Shown here: positions 1 to 10,306 of the stretch, in pieces
Position numbering within the stretch: the stretch's first letter is position 1
How the letters are laid out: every line of letters starts with the position of its first letter
Assembly: GCF_011386835.1 (NCBI RefSeq)
Contig: NC_088800.1
Coordinates: 81,718,981-81,782,980 of the forward strand
DNA: 64,000 bases
Direction: 5' to 3'
Source of the DNA: Chrysemys picta bellii
Taxonomy: Eukaryota; Chordata; Testudines; Emydidae
The notes under the pieces: model-generated
The model's database searches: none
What the model saw: the letters and a program-made list of their open reading frames with translations, nothing else
Told to the model about the DNA's origin: nothing
Position numbers and translations under genes: made by a program

Positions 1-282
1 ACCTGGGACCTCTCTGCCCCTGGCCCGAACAGCTGCTGGGACAGTTTGGGTCCCGCGGGAAGGCTCGTCCCATGGGTGCGGCAGTCAGGACGCTCCTGGC
101 ATAGGAAGAGGCATAGGCGTCATTGGCACAGCTCCGGATGTGCTGTCTTTGAGGGCAGGGGGTGTTGTCCGGGGGAGCTGCCAGCTCCTTGCTCTGCTGG
201 TGCCCGGCCTGCCCTCTAGCAGGACTAGCACCCTGAGGTGTGATCTGGAACCAAGCCCCGTGCTGCCTGTGTTCTCCTCCAG

Positions 283-1613
283 GGACGCCTGAGGAACCCC
301 AGGCTGCCTTCTCCCCGGCGCCCACCGACTCGCCGAGCAGCCCGGAGAGCCCCCTGGACACCACCGGGGACATCACCGTGGAGGAAGTGAAAGATTTCCT
401 GGCGTAAGTTCGGGCTCTGGGGAGTCACTGGTGCAACAAGTGAGCGTTCTTGGCTGGGGGGCTCCGCTCTGGGGCCTGGCAGCATCAGCTGCGCCGTTGC
501 TCCCTGGGCATAGTCAGCATGTGGCCTGGGGGATGGTTACAAGACCGAGGAGTTCCCCGTCTCCCAGGCTCCAGGGGCTTTGTTCACCCTCCCCGCACGC
601 AGCCTCGCCCGGCCGTGCCTAGGGATTGATTACTGCAAACTGCTTGTGACTGGAATCCGGTGAGGTGTCACCTGCGCTCCTCTGGGGGGCGCTGTGCATA
701 CACAGAGCTACCCACCTGAGGCCAGAGCTCTCTGCAGTGTTAGAGGGGAGAGGTGGTGAAACCCCACTAGCCATACTGCGCCTTGAGGGGGGCAGAGGAT
801 TTTCATCCTGGTCTCTTCCCTTAGGGCCCGTCCCTAGCTAGAAGGACCTTGCTGTACGGACAATGCAGCCTCTTTGCTGGGAGCCCCTTGGCCGGGCGCA
901 CGGAGAGCCTATGAGATAAGGCCGGTCCAGGGGCTCCCTGCACGTCTGTGCACATCCCCCCCCATGGGGCTGGGCTTGTGTCGTGCTGGACGGCCTCCTG
1001 CCCCAGCCGGGGTCGCTCCGTGTGTAGCACGGCCTGGAATCAGCCCCGGCTGTGGGCCCGCTCCTGAGCTAGTTCGCTGTCTTCAGGCCATGCCTCGCTC
1101 GTTAAGATGAGGCTTCAGTGCACAGCCAAGCCCCGGAGAGCTCGTCTCTGCGGGCAGGTCAGCGATCCTGCCCAGTCGGCCTCTCCAGCGGGCGTCCACG
1201 GGAGCGACTGGGGGCGGGGATGGTTCTGTGGGGCGGGCACCTTCCCTAGGAGCTGGACTCCGTCCCCAGACCCAGGTGTCTCCATTAGTGGGGAAGCCGC
1301 TTGGCGCCTCGGACGCGGGCCTGCGTTGTCCTGCTCTGGTGGGGCACACGCAGGTGGGTGATTGGACCAGCATCCCCTGCCAATCGTCTTGGCTTGCCCT
1401 TAACATCCGGGAGGCTGGGGGGTGTCCGGATCCCAGGAGCTCCTAGCTCGGCCGTGCCGGTCCAGCGGCTATGGGAGGGCGTCTCTGGCCCAGTTCCCGG
1501 ATGCCGTCTCAGTGTCGGCGTGTCTGTCTTCCAGCTCCTCGGAGGAAGCGGAGAGGAACCTGAGGAATGTGAGCGAGGAGGAGGCCCGCTCTCCGGGGAT
1601 CCTGATTAAATGA
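283..1613 (+). CDS. LLGL1: LLGL1, last two coding exons (partial, 5' part outside window)
   Basis: Lethal giant larvae homolog 1 is a cytoplasmic cortical scaffold of the Scribble polarity module that is regulated by aPKC and binds non-muscle myosin II. Only the C-terminus is here, about 65 residues in two exons, 283-403 and 1535-1613. The first starts after a CAG acceptor and ends at a GTAAGT donor (404); the second follows CTTCCAG and stops at TGA 1611-1613. The join is in phase: the GC left at 403 is completed to Ala at 1535. Residues include EEVKDFLA across the junction and the terminal SPGILIK, resembling the mammalian C-terminus (ILIK end). The WD40 propellers and the aPKC sites are upstream, outside the window. 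The next gene, FLII, is convergent, as in human 17p11.2. Identity rests on the short tail plus gene order. LLGL2 is the alternative but does not fit the neighbours. Confidence 0.88.
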
Positions 1614-2337
1614 GGTGTGCGGGGAGGCAGGGGTTTCTTGCCCTGCGGGTGAGGCAGAGCTTGGTGCAGTGGTCCCTGGTGCCACGCTGTCCCGCGCCCT
1701 GCCGCCCTAGGCCCTGGTGCCGCTGTGCTGGTGGTGCCTGTTCACCGGGCCGCTGGAGCCCAGCACCTGGCTTGTTCTGCTCACTGTGGCACCTGGCTAC
1801 CTTTGGGTGAGGCTGTGCGGACGCCCCTGGGAATCAGCCATGCTGGATCCGCCTTGGGGTGCGGGGCCCCGTTAGCTGGGCACATGGCGCTGCCCAGCGC
1901 GGGAACCCCCTGTAGGAAGCGCGGTCCCAGCGTCTGCGCTGCAGCGAGGGAAGCTCCTACCCAGACGACTGACACGGGAGCAGAGACCGTGTCGCCAGCC
2001 TGGTGCCCTGCGAGCGCGGTGGATGGCTCTGTTGTGTGCCCGGCTTGGCCTGCCAGCGGGAGAGCTGCCTGCCAATCTGTGCCAGGCGGTGGTGGCTGGG
2101 AGACTCCTTCCCCCCCAGGCAGAGCGAGGCTGCGCCGGATCCCAGCAGCTGAATGATGGAGCCGGGCTGCACTGGGCTCTGGATGGGGTGGAGGCCGCCC
2201 TTAAAACCTGCAGGCCCCAAACTGCTGGAGGGAGCAGCAAGGCAGTGGCAAGGAACTGGAGGCTCCAGCCACCTTGGCTAAGGGAGAATCTGTCAGTATA
2301 GGGACTGTGACCACTAGCTGAGCACTCCTGATTCCAT

Positions 2338-2352
2338 CCAGCAGAGGGCAGC
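2338..2352 (+). promoter_or_regulatory. CTCF-like motif (CCAGCAGAGGGCAGC)
   Basis: The 15-mer matches the core of the vertebrate CTCF motif (CCASYAGRKGGCRSY). It lies in the LLGL1 3' part, and an identical core recurs at 3701. This is a sequence match only; binding is unproven. Confidence 0.4.
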
Positions 2353-2439
2353 ATCCCCCCCCCCACACCACAATACTTAGAGGTGTGGCCTGAGCACAGG
2401 GCTGGGCTGCAACTCCTGCTTCCCAGTCCACACTCAGAC

Positions 2440-2545
2440 TCCTTCTGTACCCTGGAGCCAATTGTTAAACTGCCCTGCCTCGGTTCCCCCCCTCTAAAAT
2501 GGGGATCATGGTTATGGCCCTCAGGGAGGGAGAGGTGAGGGGTCG
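2440..2545 (+). repeat. MIR SINE fragment
   Basis: It contains the CORE-SINE landmarks in order: a TGCCTCGGTTCCCC-like segment, then AAAATGGGGATCATG. Degraded and partial. Confidence 0.45.
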
Positions 2546-3054
2546 GCTAACGTCCGTGTAAGGGCCGTGGGTTTGTTCCCCCCGCAGTCTTGTTAGTCGG
2601 GTGAGGGCTGACTTCTGGTGCAGCCTATGGAGGGTTGGGGGCAGGTTACCCCTCATCTGCCTGACGCTGCTGTCAGGGCCCCAGGGCCAGAAGGCCGGTG
2701 GCTCTGCTCCACTGTGGTAGTCCTGTGCTCCAGATCACCCAGTCGCCGCTCCGAGCTGACATCCTGCTCTGTTCAGCACATGGGGAGCGCTATTCCGATG
2801 CAGAGGTCCTTGCCATGGGGCGGGGGGCCCCCAGCCTTCCCCAACTCCCCACCACGCAAGAGTGGGGAATGGCTCCTCTCGGGGGGAGCGCCTCCCACAG
2901 ACAGGTACCTGCAGCTGCCCTGCATTCCGGGGCCCTGGCCAGCTGCCACTCCGGCACCACCCAGCCAGATCCCGTGTGGATCGGTGTGTGCTGGCTGATG
3001 TCGCCCTGGTGTGAGCTTCCCTGGCTGAAGCCCTCCTGCGTGTTTAAACCCTCC

Positions 3055-3150
3055 AGGCTGCTCCAGGCTAGTGGCTTGGAATCCGGATTCCTGGGTCCTG
3101 TCCCTGGCCAAGCTTCAGCCCTGTTTCCCCCGCTGTGAAATGGTTTGAAA
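3055..3150 (+). repeat. Possible MIR SINE fragment
   Basis: It has a 'GATTCCTGGGTCCTG' segment followed by 'CTGTTTCCCCCGCTGTGAAATGG', split here only for description. Poorly conserved. Confidence 0.35.
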
Positions 3151-3439
3151 TGCTCCACTTAAGGCCTTAATGTCGTTCCGGAAGCTGCTGCAGTTGTCTT
3201 GCATCGTTCCCTCGTTTCATAAAGGCAGCTGGGCAGCATGTTCATTTAATGGCTGGCCCCCGGGGGACCTTCTAGGTTTAATAACTGGCAGCACGTGGTC
3301 CTGCAGGGAGGGGGATGGTGCGCTCTGGGGGGGTTCTGTGCACCTCTGCAAGGCGGGGCTCAGCTGGAGAGTCCCCAGGCCTGCACTAGTGCAGTACAAG
3401 ACAGCACGGTCCTTTTTCTGTTCCTGTGCCCAGGGGAGG

Positions 3440-3525
3440 GTTGTCTGCAGTGGGGATTGAACCGTGAATCTTAAAGCCTGAGTTTAAAAATCCCCAGCTC
3501 TATCAGCCATGCCTAGAGGAGGCTC
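3440..3525 (-). repeat. Possible tRNA-Lys-derived SINE head (turtle Pol III SINE type)
   Basis: Read on the minus strand there is an A-box-like TGGCTGATAGAGC, an anticodon-arm-like segment and a B-box-like GGTTCAATCC in tRNA spacing. The pattern resembles a decayed tRNA-Lys-derived SINE known from cryptodiran turtles. No functional tRNA is claimed. Confidence 0.35.
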
Positions 3526-3700
3526 ATCGCCTCCGTGGCCCAGCCACTATTAGAGAGGGGCAAAGTGCTAAGCTGGGGGGGTTACACGACTCTCTGCTGC
3601 TTGCTACCTAACCAAACTGAGAGCAGAGCTGCCGCCATGGGGCAAAAGAATCTCCATTAGCTGCCACAGTACGGGGCTTATGACCCAATTCTGATGGTAG

Positions 3701-3715
3701 CCAGCAGAGGGCAGC
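3701..3715 (+). promoter_or_regulatory. CTCF-like motif (CCAGCAGAGGGCAGC)
   Basis: This is the same 15-mer and orientation as the site at 2338, about 1.35 kb away. The tandem same-strand arrangement is seen directly; CTCF occupancy is an inference. Confidence 0.4.
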
Positions 3716-4831
3716 GTCCTGCATTAGCCGCTTCATGAGTAGAGCTGGGGAAACTTTTTTTTTTTTTAATTTGCCTTTCCCTTCACAAGGTTCGAAGTGG
3801 CCCTTTTTTGATAACTTCCCCGACTTTCTGCCAGTTTAAAAAATAAATAAAAGCTTTCCCCGTTCCCCTTCTAAATGAAGAACAAAGAGGAAGAGCTGGC
3901 AGACCACCGCTAAACAAAAACCCTGGAGAGGAGCCTGGGTTTCGCGCAATTGTTTTGACGCTGCCTGATTTTAAACTCTCTGCTCAAGGCTAGGCAGTTT
4001 CTATCTTTCCACGCTGCCACCCCATAGTACAACACGCTCTCGGATCCCCCGCCCCCAATCATAAACGGAGGGGGGGTGTGACTGCTTGAAAGCTGTGTAT
4101 AACCCTGGGGGGGGGCATCTCTTATCCCCTGCCCACCCCCCCAGCTGCACCTGGGCTAGTAATGTAATTGACAGGACTGCCTGTGCTCTCTGCAGGGACC
4201 GTGCCGACCTGTCTCCGCGCCTGGATTCCCTGGACACAAGACTTGACTGAGCCAGGCTGTCGGCTCCGCTTCTCCCCAGAGACCCTCCGCGTAATTTAGA
4301 CTCGCCTCTTCTCTTTAACATCCGGCCGGGAAGCTGGAGCGTGACGCCGCCCCCCCCGCTCTGCCCCGGTTCGAAGGTTCTCTCTCTCCGCCGAGCCGAG
4401 CCGCCTTCCGCCAGCGGGCCTAGTGCACAGCAACACTACAGCTCTGCCCCCCTCAAAGCAAAATCCGGACCCGGGGCAGCGGGGTGGAATCACTGCTTCC
4501 GCCCGGCCTAGACCGGGAGGGACTGCATCCATCTCCCGGGACCCCATTGCCGGGCACAGCATCACACGGACGCCTGGGGGGAGGATTTTATACAGTTAGT
4601 CTCTGGTTTGGGTTTTTCTCCCCTCCCTCCCTCCCCCTCTGCTGAGCTCCCAGAAGGACTCTGATCTGGGCCAGGGGGGATAGGGACATTGCTTTGCCGG
4701 GGGGGGAGTGTTTACATGTTTACTCCTCACTCGAGCAGCTCTTTGAATACTTCTACTTTCCACGGAACTGCCTGCCTGCCGCAGATGGTAAGTCCGGGAG
4801 GGCTGGCTGGACTCGCCTTAACACCCGTCTG

Positions 4832-4844
4832 CCACTAGGGGGCC
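4832..4844 (+). promoter_or_regulatory. CTCF-like motif (CCACTAGGGGGCC)
   Basis: This is a close match to the CCACNAGGGGGC form of the CTCF core on the plus strand, a third same-strand site within 2.5 kb of the LLGL1 3' region. Confidence 0.4.
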
Positions 4845-5262
4845 CTCTCGCTCAATACCGGATTGGTTTCTCAGCGGTGTTGATGGCATTCCCCCCCGAC
4901 CCCCTTCAAGGCCTGTGGGGAATGATCTCCACTTGTCTCAAGGAGCAGGGTTCACCCTCTGGGGACCCATTGGCTCTGGCTGTAAAGCACCAGGAGGACA
5001 GGGGAAGCTGGCGGGGGCGGAGGGCTGGTGCCAGCCGCTCCGTCGTGTAGCGGGCGGGTGATCGCTGTGACCCATAGCACAACTCCAGAGCGTCTCACTG
5101 GCCCTGGAGGTGAAATAGCCACGCTAGGGTCCAGCTCCTTTCTCAGCACCTTTCCCTCCTCCTGGGGGGCAGGAGAGCCAAGTTCCTGCTCTGGTTTAGC
5201 AGCCTTTAGTTGGGGGCTGGTTGCCTCTAGGGGCCTTCATCTTCCATCTTCACAGCTGGGTT

Positions 5263-5264
5263 CC

Positions 5265-5295
<31 letters not shown>

Positions 5296-5296
5296 A

Positions 5297-5333
<37 letters not shown>

Positions 5334-5357
5334 CCTCCCTCCCTCCCTCCCTCCCTC
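5263..5357. repeat. Compound microsatellite (C)n(CA)n(CT)n(CCCT)n
   Basis: A run of ~19 C is followed by ~9 CA, ~15 CT and ~7 CCCT units, inside the inferred LLGL1 3' UTR. Length is very likely unstable and assembly-sensitive. Confidence 0.95.
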
Positions 5358-7539
5358 GGAACAAGGAGACCAGGGCAGAGTCAGTCAGCACCAGGCACTG
5401 CTCGCCCAAGATGGGATCCTGCCATGCTGATCCAGGCATGGGTGACCCAAGGCCAGTGCCTTCAAACAGGCGTGCCTAAGCGTTAATGCCAAAACAAGGG
5501 GCTGTAGACTCTTCTCTTCTTCCCCCTCCCCCTCCAAGATGCTGAGCAGATGCCTCTTGGTCTCACCGGTTGTTGCAAGTGCCCGGCTCCCCTGGAAACC
5601 AGTCCCTGGCGATTACACACTGGGTGCCAACGCCTCTCTATGAAAACGGCCCCAGATGTTTGCCTGCCTGCACCAGGACCGTTTACGTGCAGTTGTGACT
5701 TCACGGGCTGCTCGCAGACTCAGCCAGGTGTGAGACGGGGCCCGAGTTCTGCTGGAGGAGGTTCCCTTCCTCGCGTTTCAGCTGGGCTTTGCAATCAGAC
5801 GGGGGCCCAGCCAACTCCTGCTGCTTCAGGGCAAAGCAGCCGCTGAACTGGCTTTCCGCGCAGCCTGCTTTTAACGTGGGCCACCCGCCAGCCCCTGGCC
5901 CGAGTTACACTTTAACCCCCTGTGGCATTTGAAACTTCCCCGGCCACTGGGCTGACAGGTGGCTGCTGGTCAGGGAAGTTCATTCCCAGGCAGCGGCAAT
6001 GCAGGGGCCTGTTGAGCAAAAGGCTTGTTGCTGGCAGACCGGTCAGTTTGTGGGGATATTTTAATCCATTTCCTTAGGATCCTGGTTTTCTTTCAGCGCC
6101 GCGTGAGCTCTTTGCACAGGTGGGATGAGGCTTTTGGATGGGGGGTGGGGGGCGCGCTCGGTGAATGTTGAAGATGGTTTGTTTTGACTTGGTCACACTT
6201 TAAAATTCAGGTGGGGGGGCCCCGCCAGCAGCACTGAAGAACGTAGCCTGAGCCTCTGTCGAGCGGTAGGCCCCGTTTCTAGCAGTATCAGTTCCCTTAG
6301 TGCTCTGAGCTGGCGTGTAGAGCCAGGCCCGGTGGCCGCTGGGGATTCCTGTCTCTAAACTGGATTGGAAGGTGACTTCTGGGCCCGACGGCGCCAGCTG
6401 GCTTGGGCTCTCCTGGGCCTGAGGAGCGTTATGGCAGAGCCTTTCCCCTTGGGGTTGGGAAGGAGGAAACTGAACGGATCAAGCCTGGCCCGGCTTCCAC
6501 AGCGATCTCTGCCATCCCTCTGCTTTGAGCTCTCCATTCTTGCCTGATCAGCGCTGGGGCTGGGAAACGGCCCCACTCCACTCTGTTATTCCCACGGGGA
6601 CGGGGGAATCTCGCAGCCGGGTCAGCCCTTGTTCCTTCATCCCAAGCTTTAGCCCCCGCGGTGTTCTCCCTCGTATCCGGGAGGCCCCTTCACAGGGTGC
6701 CCACCCGCTCCCAGTGCTGCCGAGCAGGCAGTGTTTTTCCCCCCCCCGTTGCAAGGGCTGGGGGCCTGGAGCTGGAGGGCAGACCTGGGATCGAGTGAAC
6801 GCCGTACCCCCTCAGTGCCTGATCCAGGCTGCTTTCCTCTTGCCAAAGTGCCAAAGGGCATGCTGGGCCCTGAAAGCCCCAGTACCTGAGCTGTTGTAGG
6901 AGTTACAAGGGCTGGGATGGGGGCATTTGCCTGCAGCCCCCTCACCATGCCTTTATGGGGCATCAGCCCCACCTCTTACTAGCACAAGCAAACGCCCATT
7001 TCCTCTCGGCCGGCCTGGACATGGCCCCTGGCTGCCTTGTCACATGGCCCCTTGTGCCAAACCAGCTGTGGGCTGACCCCAGTTCTCTCTGCGGCTCTTT
7101 GATCGGGAGGTGCATGGCAGAGCATGTCCCCGAATCTGAGCCTGGTACCGGAGATCGGAAGCGTGTCCGGGGTGGGGTGGGGGGCTCGGTTAGTCAGTGG
7201 CCGATACTTTTGAGTCTTTGAAGGAACTGGCTGAGCCGGGGCTGGGGCAGAGGAAGAATTTGAACTGCACAAACTCTCTGGACCCCTCCCGGTTCTGTTT
7301 GCTGATAGTATTTTTCTACACCCGACTTTTGCTGCCAGAACCAACACTGTGTGTGGCTATTTTGGTACTAGATCTGTGGGGGGAGGGGAGAAATGTAGTT
7401 GCCATGGGGTCCCCTGCAGTCTAACCCAGCCCTGTGGGGTTCTAGTGGCCCCGGTAGAATGGTCCCGTCCCCCCCGTGTCTTTTTGGTAAGATGAATTTA
7501 GCATTGTCTAGTTATGAAATACTGGTTTTTAATATTGAA

Positions 7540-7545
7540 AATAAA
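7540..7545 (+). promoter_or_regulatory. LLGL1: Polyadenylation signal AATAAA, LLGL1 3' end
   Basis: A canonical AATAAA lies in an A/T-rich context and is followed within ~20 bases by a TAATATCTTA stretch that could hold the cleavage site. It is the last AATAAA on this strand before the convergent FLII 3' end. Confidence 0.6.
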
Positions 7546-8469
7546 GCATTTAATATCTTAGCTGTGGCAGTGCCTGTCCCTGCTCCCACCCATCGGAGCA
7601 TTTCTCTCCCGCTGCAAGTGGGGGCTGGCGGTGGGGGGGTCGGGCATCAGAAGCCCTGTGTTCGAGGGTGGCCGCACTCCGGCCAGGTGGCTGGGATCCG
7701 CCCAGGGAGCAGGGTGCCAGCAGCAGCCGTGCCTGGGAGCACTGCTGGAGTGAGGGGAGCAGAGAGTTAAACTGTGCCTGGTCTCCGAGGCAAAATTCAC
7801 ACGGGTAGGAGGGAGCTGGCACTGTCTTGCACAGAGCACAGCCTGTGCCATGCAGTGTCTGAGCCACTGGGGCAGGGAGCTGCTTCCTCCCCTTCCCCTC
7901 TGTCCCTACCAGCCCTAGCACCTGGGTGTTGGTCCCTGCTCACACCAGCCTGGTCCTGGCTGTGCACCGGGCTCCACCTTCCTGCTCTGAACAGTCCCTA
8001 ACCTGTGTGCCAGAGGCCTGGCCATTGTGGCAGGCCTGGGTTGAAGTTAATACACCGCCCCCTCCGTGCTGGGCGGCGTGGGGGCTAGTAGGGAAACCAG
8101 CTGCTTTTTGGGGGGGGGGGGTAGTCTGGCTTGGCTAGAGCCCGAGCACCTGGGAGATGCAGCTCATGGGGCTGGGGCGGCTCCCAGCCCGAGCCTGCAT
8201 TCGTGGCCCTTTCCACCACCCAGCGCGCGGCTGCTGTTTGCACTCGGCGGAAGAGGAGGCAGGGGCCTGTGCAGCCCCCAACGCTGCACACCCCCCAGCT
8301 TGAAAAGGAAAACCACAGTCCCAGGTAAGCAGCAGCCTTGGGTTGTGGCCAAACCCTCCCGCCCCCCTGTGCTGCAGAGAAAGGGAAGCGGTCGAAGAGC
8401 AAGCCACCCCCACCCCCACTTCAGCTCCTCACGGGTTAGGAAGCCCAGCTGGGCATGGCTAAATCTAGC

Positions 8470-8700
8470 CTTCAACTAACTGCAGTGCAGACCTTTGGGC
8501 TGGAGCCTGGGCTCTGAGCCCCTCCATGCTCCCCCCTCTGAGGGCTCCAGCCCAAGGCTGGCAGCCTGCGCTGCAAGCCGTAGCCCTGTGGCCAGAGCCC
8601 TGGGACCCAGAGGCAACTGATCTGGCCTCAGAGCCTGGCTGCCACAGGGCATTTTATTGCAATGCCAGTGGTCTCAGAGTCCAAGGCTGGGTGGGACCCT
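8470..8700 (+). repeat. Dispersed repeat with GAGCCTGGGCTCTGAG-type palindromic segments
   Basis: Segments such as CTGGAGCCTGGGCTCTGAG, several GAGCC/GGCTC words and ACTGCAGTGCAGACC resemble a short non-autonomous repeat that I recall as common in turtle genomes. A related piece lies at 46905-47050. The class is not determined. Confidence 0.4.
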
Positions 8701-8957
8701 TGTGCTCACCTCCTGGGCTGTGTGTAACTGGTCAGAGCATGGCCCAGAACCAAGCCTGAGAGCAGCTGGGGTAGAAAAACCTCCATTGTCAGGGAGGGAG
8801 ACTCCAGCAGGACCCCTCCGCCCAGAGAGCCTTGTTCTTCCTCGGGCGTTGGGTTCCAGGGGGCAGACCAGAGGAGCAGGGTCCTGTTTGGTTTGTTCCC
8901 ATGCCCATAGCACCCCTCTCCTCCCCCATCTTTTGAACTGGGCCAGTGCTATATGAT

Positions 8958-8986
8958 CCCCCCCCCACACACACACACACACACAC
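8958..8986. repeat. (C)n(CA)n microsatellite
   Basis: About seven C are followed by about eleven CA dinucleotides. Confidence 0.95.
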
Positions 8987-9149
8987 GGGCAAAGTGGCCT
9001 GGGTAGGGCTAAGGGGGAGGCTGGAAACTAGCTCCAATGCACTTCAAAACAGCCTGTTTCCATTCAAAGCTTCATGTGCCAGCCCAGCTCCCTGGGCTGC
9101 AACTACCCGCATGCAGAGCCTCTGAGACTGTCTAGTGTTGGGGGGGGGG

Positions 9150-9870
9150 GAGGAAGCAAACTTTTTGGCCTGAGGGCCAGATCTGGGAATAGAAATTGTA
9201 TGGTGGGCTATGAATGCTCATGAAGTTGGGGTTGGTGTGCAGGCTCCAGCGTCAGACCAGAAATTAGGAGTTGAGGGGGCTCTGGGCTGGGAAGGGGTGC
9301 AGGGCTGGGTGAGGGCTCTGGCTGGGGGCGTGGGCTCTGGGGATGAGGGATTTGGGGTGTAGGAGGGTGTGCTGAGCTGGGGGTGGGAGAAGGATCGGGG
9401 TTGGGGCATGGAGGGTGAGGGCTCTGGGGATGAGGGATTTGGGGTGTAGGAGGGTGTGCTGAGCTGGGACTGAGGGGGTGGGAGAAGGATCAGGGTTGGG
9501 GCATGGAGGGTGAGGGCTCCGGCTGGGGGGTGCAGGAGGTGCTCTGGGCTGGGACTGAGTAGCGCAGAGGATAATCAGGGCTGCAGGTGGCACTTACGTC
9601 AAGCAGCTCCCGGAAGCAGTGGCACGTTCCCCTCTCCGGCTCCTACGTGGAGGCACAGCCAGGCAGCTCTGCTCCGTGCTCACCCATCTGACTCTGCAGG
9701 TGCTACCCCTGCAGCTCCCATTGGTTCTATGAGCAGAACAGAGCCCCCTGGCTGCCCCTATGCATAGGAGCTGGAGGGGGATATGCCACTGCTTCTGGGA
9801 GCCACACGGAGCAGCCCCCAACCTTGCTCCCCGCCTGGAGTGGGGCAAGCCCCAGACCCCACTCCCCACC
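9150..9870 (+). repeat. Large GC-rich dispersed repeat with internal ~87-95 bp tandem units
   Basis: It starts near a CAAACTTTTTGGCC-like hAT-style end (9158). Inside, a unit starting GGCTCTGGGGATGAGGG occurs at 9333 and 9420, both followed by TTTGGGGTGTAGGAGGG, with a third, partial copy from about 9517. The right part contains a TCCGGCTCCTACG segment and its inverted counterpart CATAGGAGCTGGAGG. I recall similar repeats as abundant in turtles; the hAT link is only suggested by the end sequence. Confidence 0.45.
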
Positions 9871-10034
9871 CCTGCTTGAGTGTGACCTGCTGCACCGTGA
9901 TCCCACTCCTGTAACAGTCCCCTAACCTCTGGCTGAGTTACTGACAGCTCAGCACATCGTGTAAAGACTTCAAGTTACAGAGAAGCCACACGTTAAACCG
10001 GAGCGTGTGGGGCCAGGCTCGGTGAAGTGCAATC

Positions 10035-10040
10035 TTTATT
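10035..10040 (-). promoter_or_regulatory. FLII: Polyadenylation signal AATAAA (minus strand), FLII
   Basis: The plus strand reads CTTTATTG, i.e. CAATAAAG on the FLII strand. It is the first AATAAA downstream of the FLII stop and predicts a 3' UTR of ~1.5 kb. Confidence 0.65.
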
Positions 10041-10292
10041 GATATGATACAGAACGCACCAGCCAGGCACGGAGCTGGCACTTAGTCACGGGGAGGGGGG
10101 CTCGGAGTGCAAAAAGTGCTTCTCGACCTTGTGCGCCAACGGGAGGGCGGGAATTGAACCCCTCTCCTGCGGCTCTGCAAGCAGCGCTGTCCTAGCGCAG
10201 GGCCGGGGGGGTCCAGCCAGCTGTTTCCACTAGCTGCAGCGTGCAGGAGAAAGTCTGTGCGAAAACCCTAGTGCCCAGCGTGGTGTTATAGT

Positions 10293-10306
10293 GCCCCCTA
10301 GTGGCC
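10293..10306 (-). promoter_or_regulatory. CTCF-like motif on the minus strand (GGCCACTAGGGGGC)
   Basis: Read on the minus strand this gives the CCACTAGGGGGC core. It lies in the FLII 3' UTR and faces the three plus-strand sites in the LLGL1 3' region, a convergent arrangement. Confidence 0.4.

Larger units (their letters stand above)
1614..4195 (+). other. LLGL1: Probable last intron of LLGL1, or unspliced 3' UTR
   Basis: No coding sequence is supported here. One base after the stop codon there is a donor-like GTGTGC (1615), and a pyrimidine-rich stretch ends in TCTGCAG at 4195, so this block is best read as an intron between the stop-codon exon and a non-coding terminal exon. It holds MIR-like pieces, a possible tRNA-derived SINE and two CTCF-like motifs, listed separately. 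The alternative is an unspliced 3' UTR ending at the AATAAA cluster near 3840-3853. Confidence 0.45.
4196..7560 (+). other. LLGL1: Probable LLGL1 non-coding terminal exon (3' UTR)
   Basis: The sequence after the CAG acceptor at 4195 has no supportable ORF and runs to a good polyadenylation signal at 7540-7545. The last ~300 bases are less GC-rich and look like an mRNA 3' end, with T-rich runs, ACTGGTTTTTAATATTG and then AATAAA. A C/CA/CT/CCCT compound microsatellite sits at 5263-5357 and a CTCF-like motif at 4832. The exon boundary is inferred without transcript evidence. Confidence 0.5.
7561..10014. other. LLGL1-FLII convergent intergenic stretch
   Basis: No gene is supported between the two polyadenylation signals. 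The stretch is GC-rich and contains a dispersed repeat (~8470-8700), a CA microsatellite (8958-8986) and a larger G-rich repeat with tandem units (~9150-9870). Open frames here are low-complexity artefacts of the repeats. Confidence 0.7.

Noticed and set aside
1725..2366. Overlapping open frames on both strands in the LLGL1 3' part
   Set aside because: GC-rich chance frames with no domain and no splice logic.
5028..5486. Frames coding Ser-Leu or Arg-Glu runs near 5.3 kb and 15.6 kb
   Set aside because: They are translations of CA/CT microsatellites.
9218..9593. Pro/Ser/Thr-rich minus-strand frames
   Set aside because: Products of the G-rich tandem repeat; no homology or start context.
10120..10205. 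Possible tRNA-derived element with a GGTTCAATTCC B-box on the minus strand
   Set aside because: No credible A-box or cloverleaf; lies in the FLII 3' UTR. Not enough to call.
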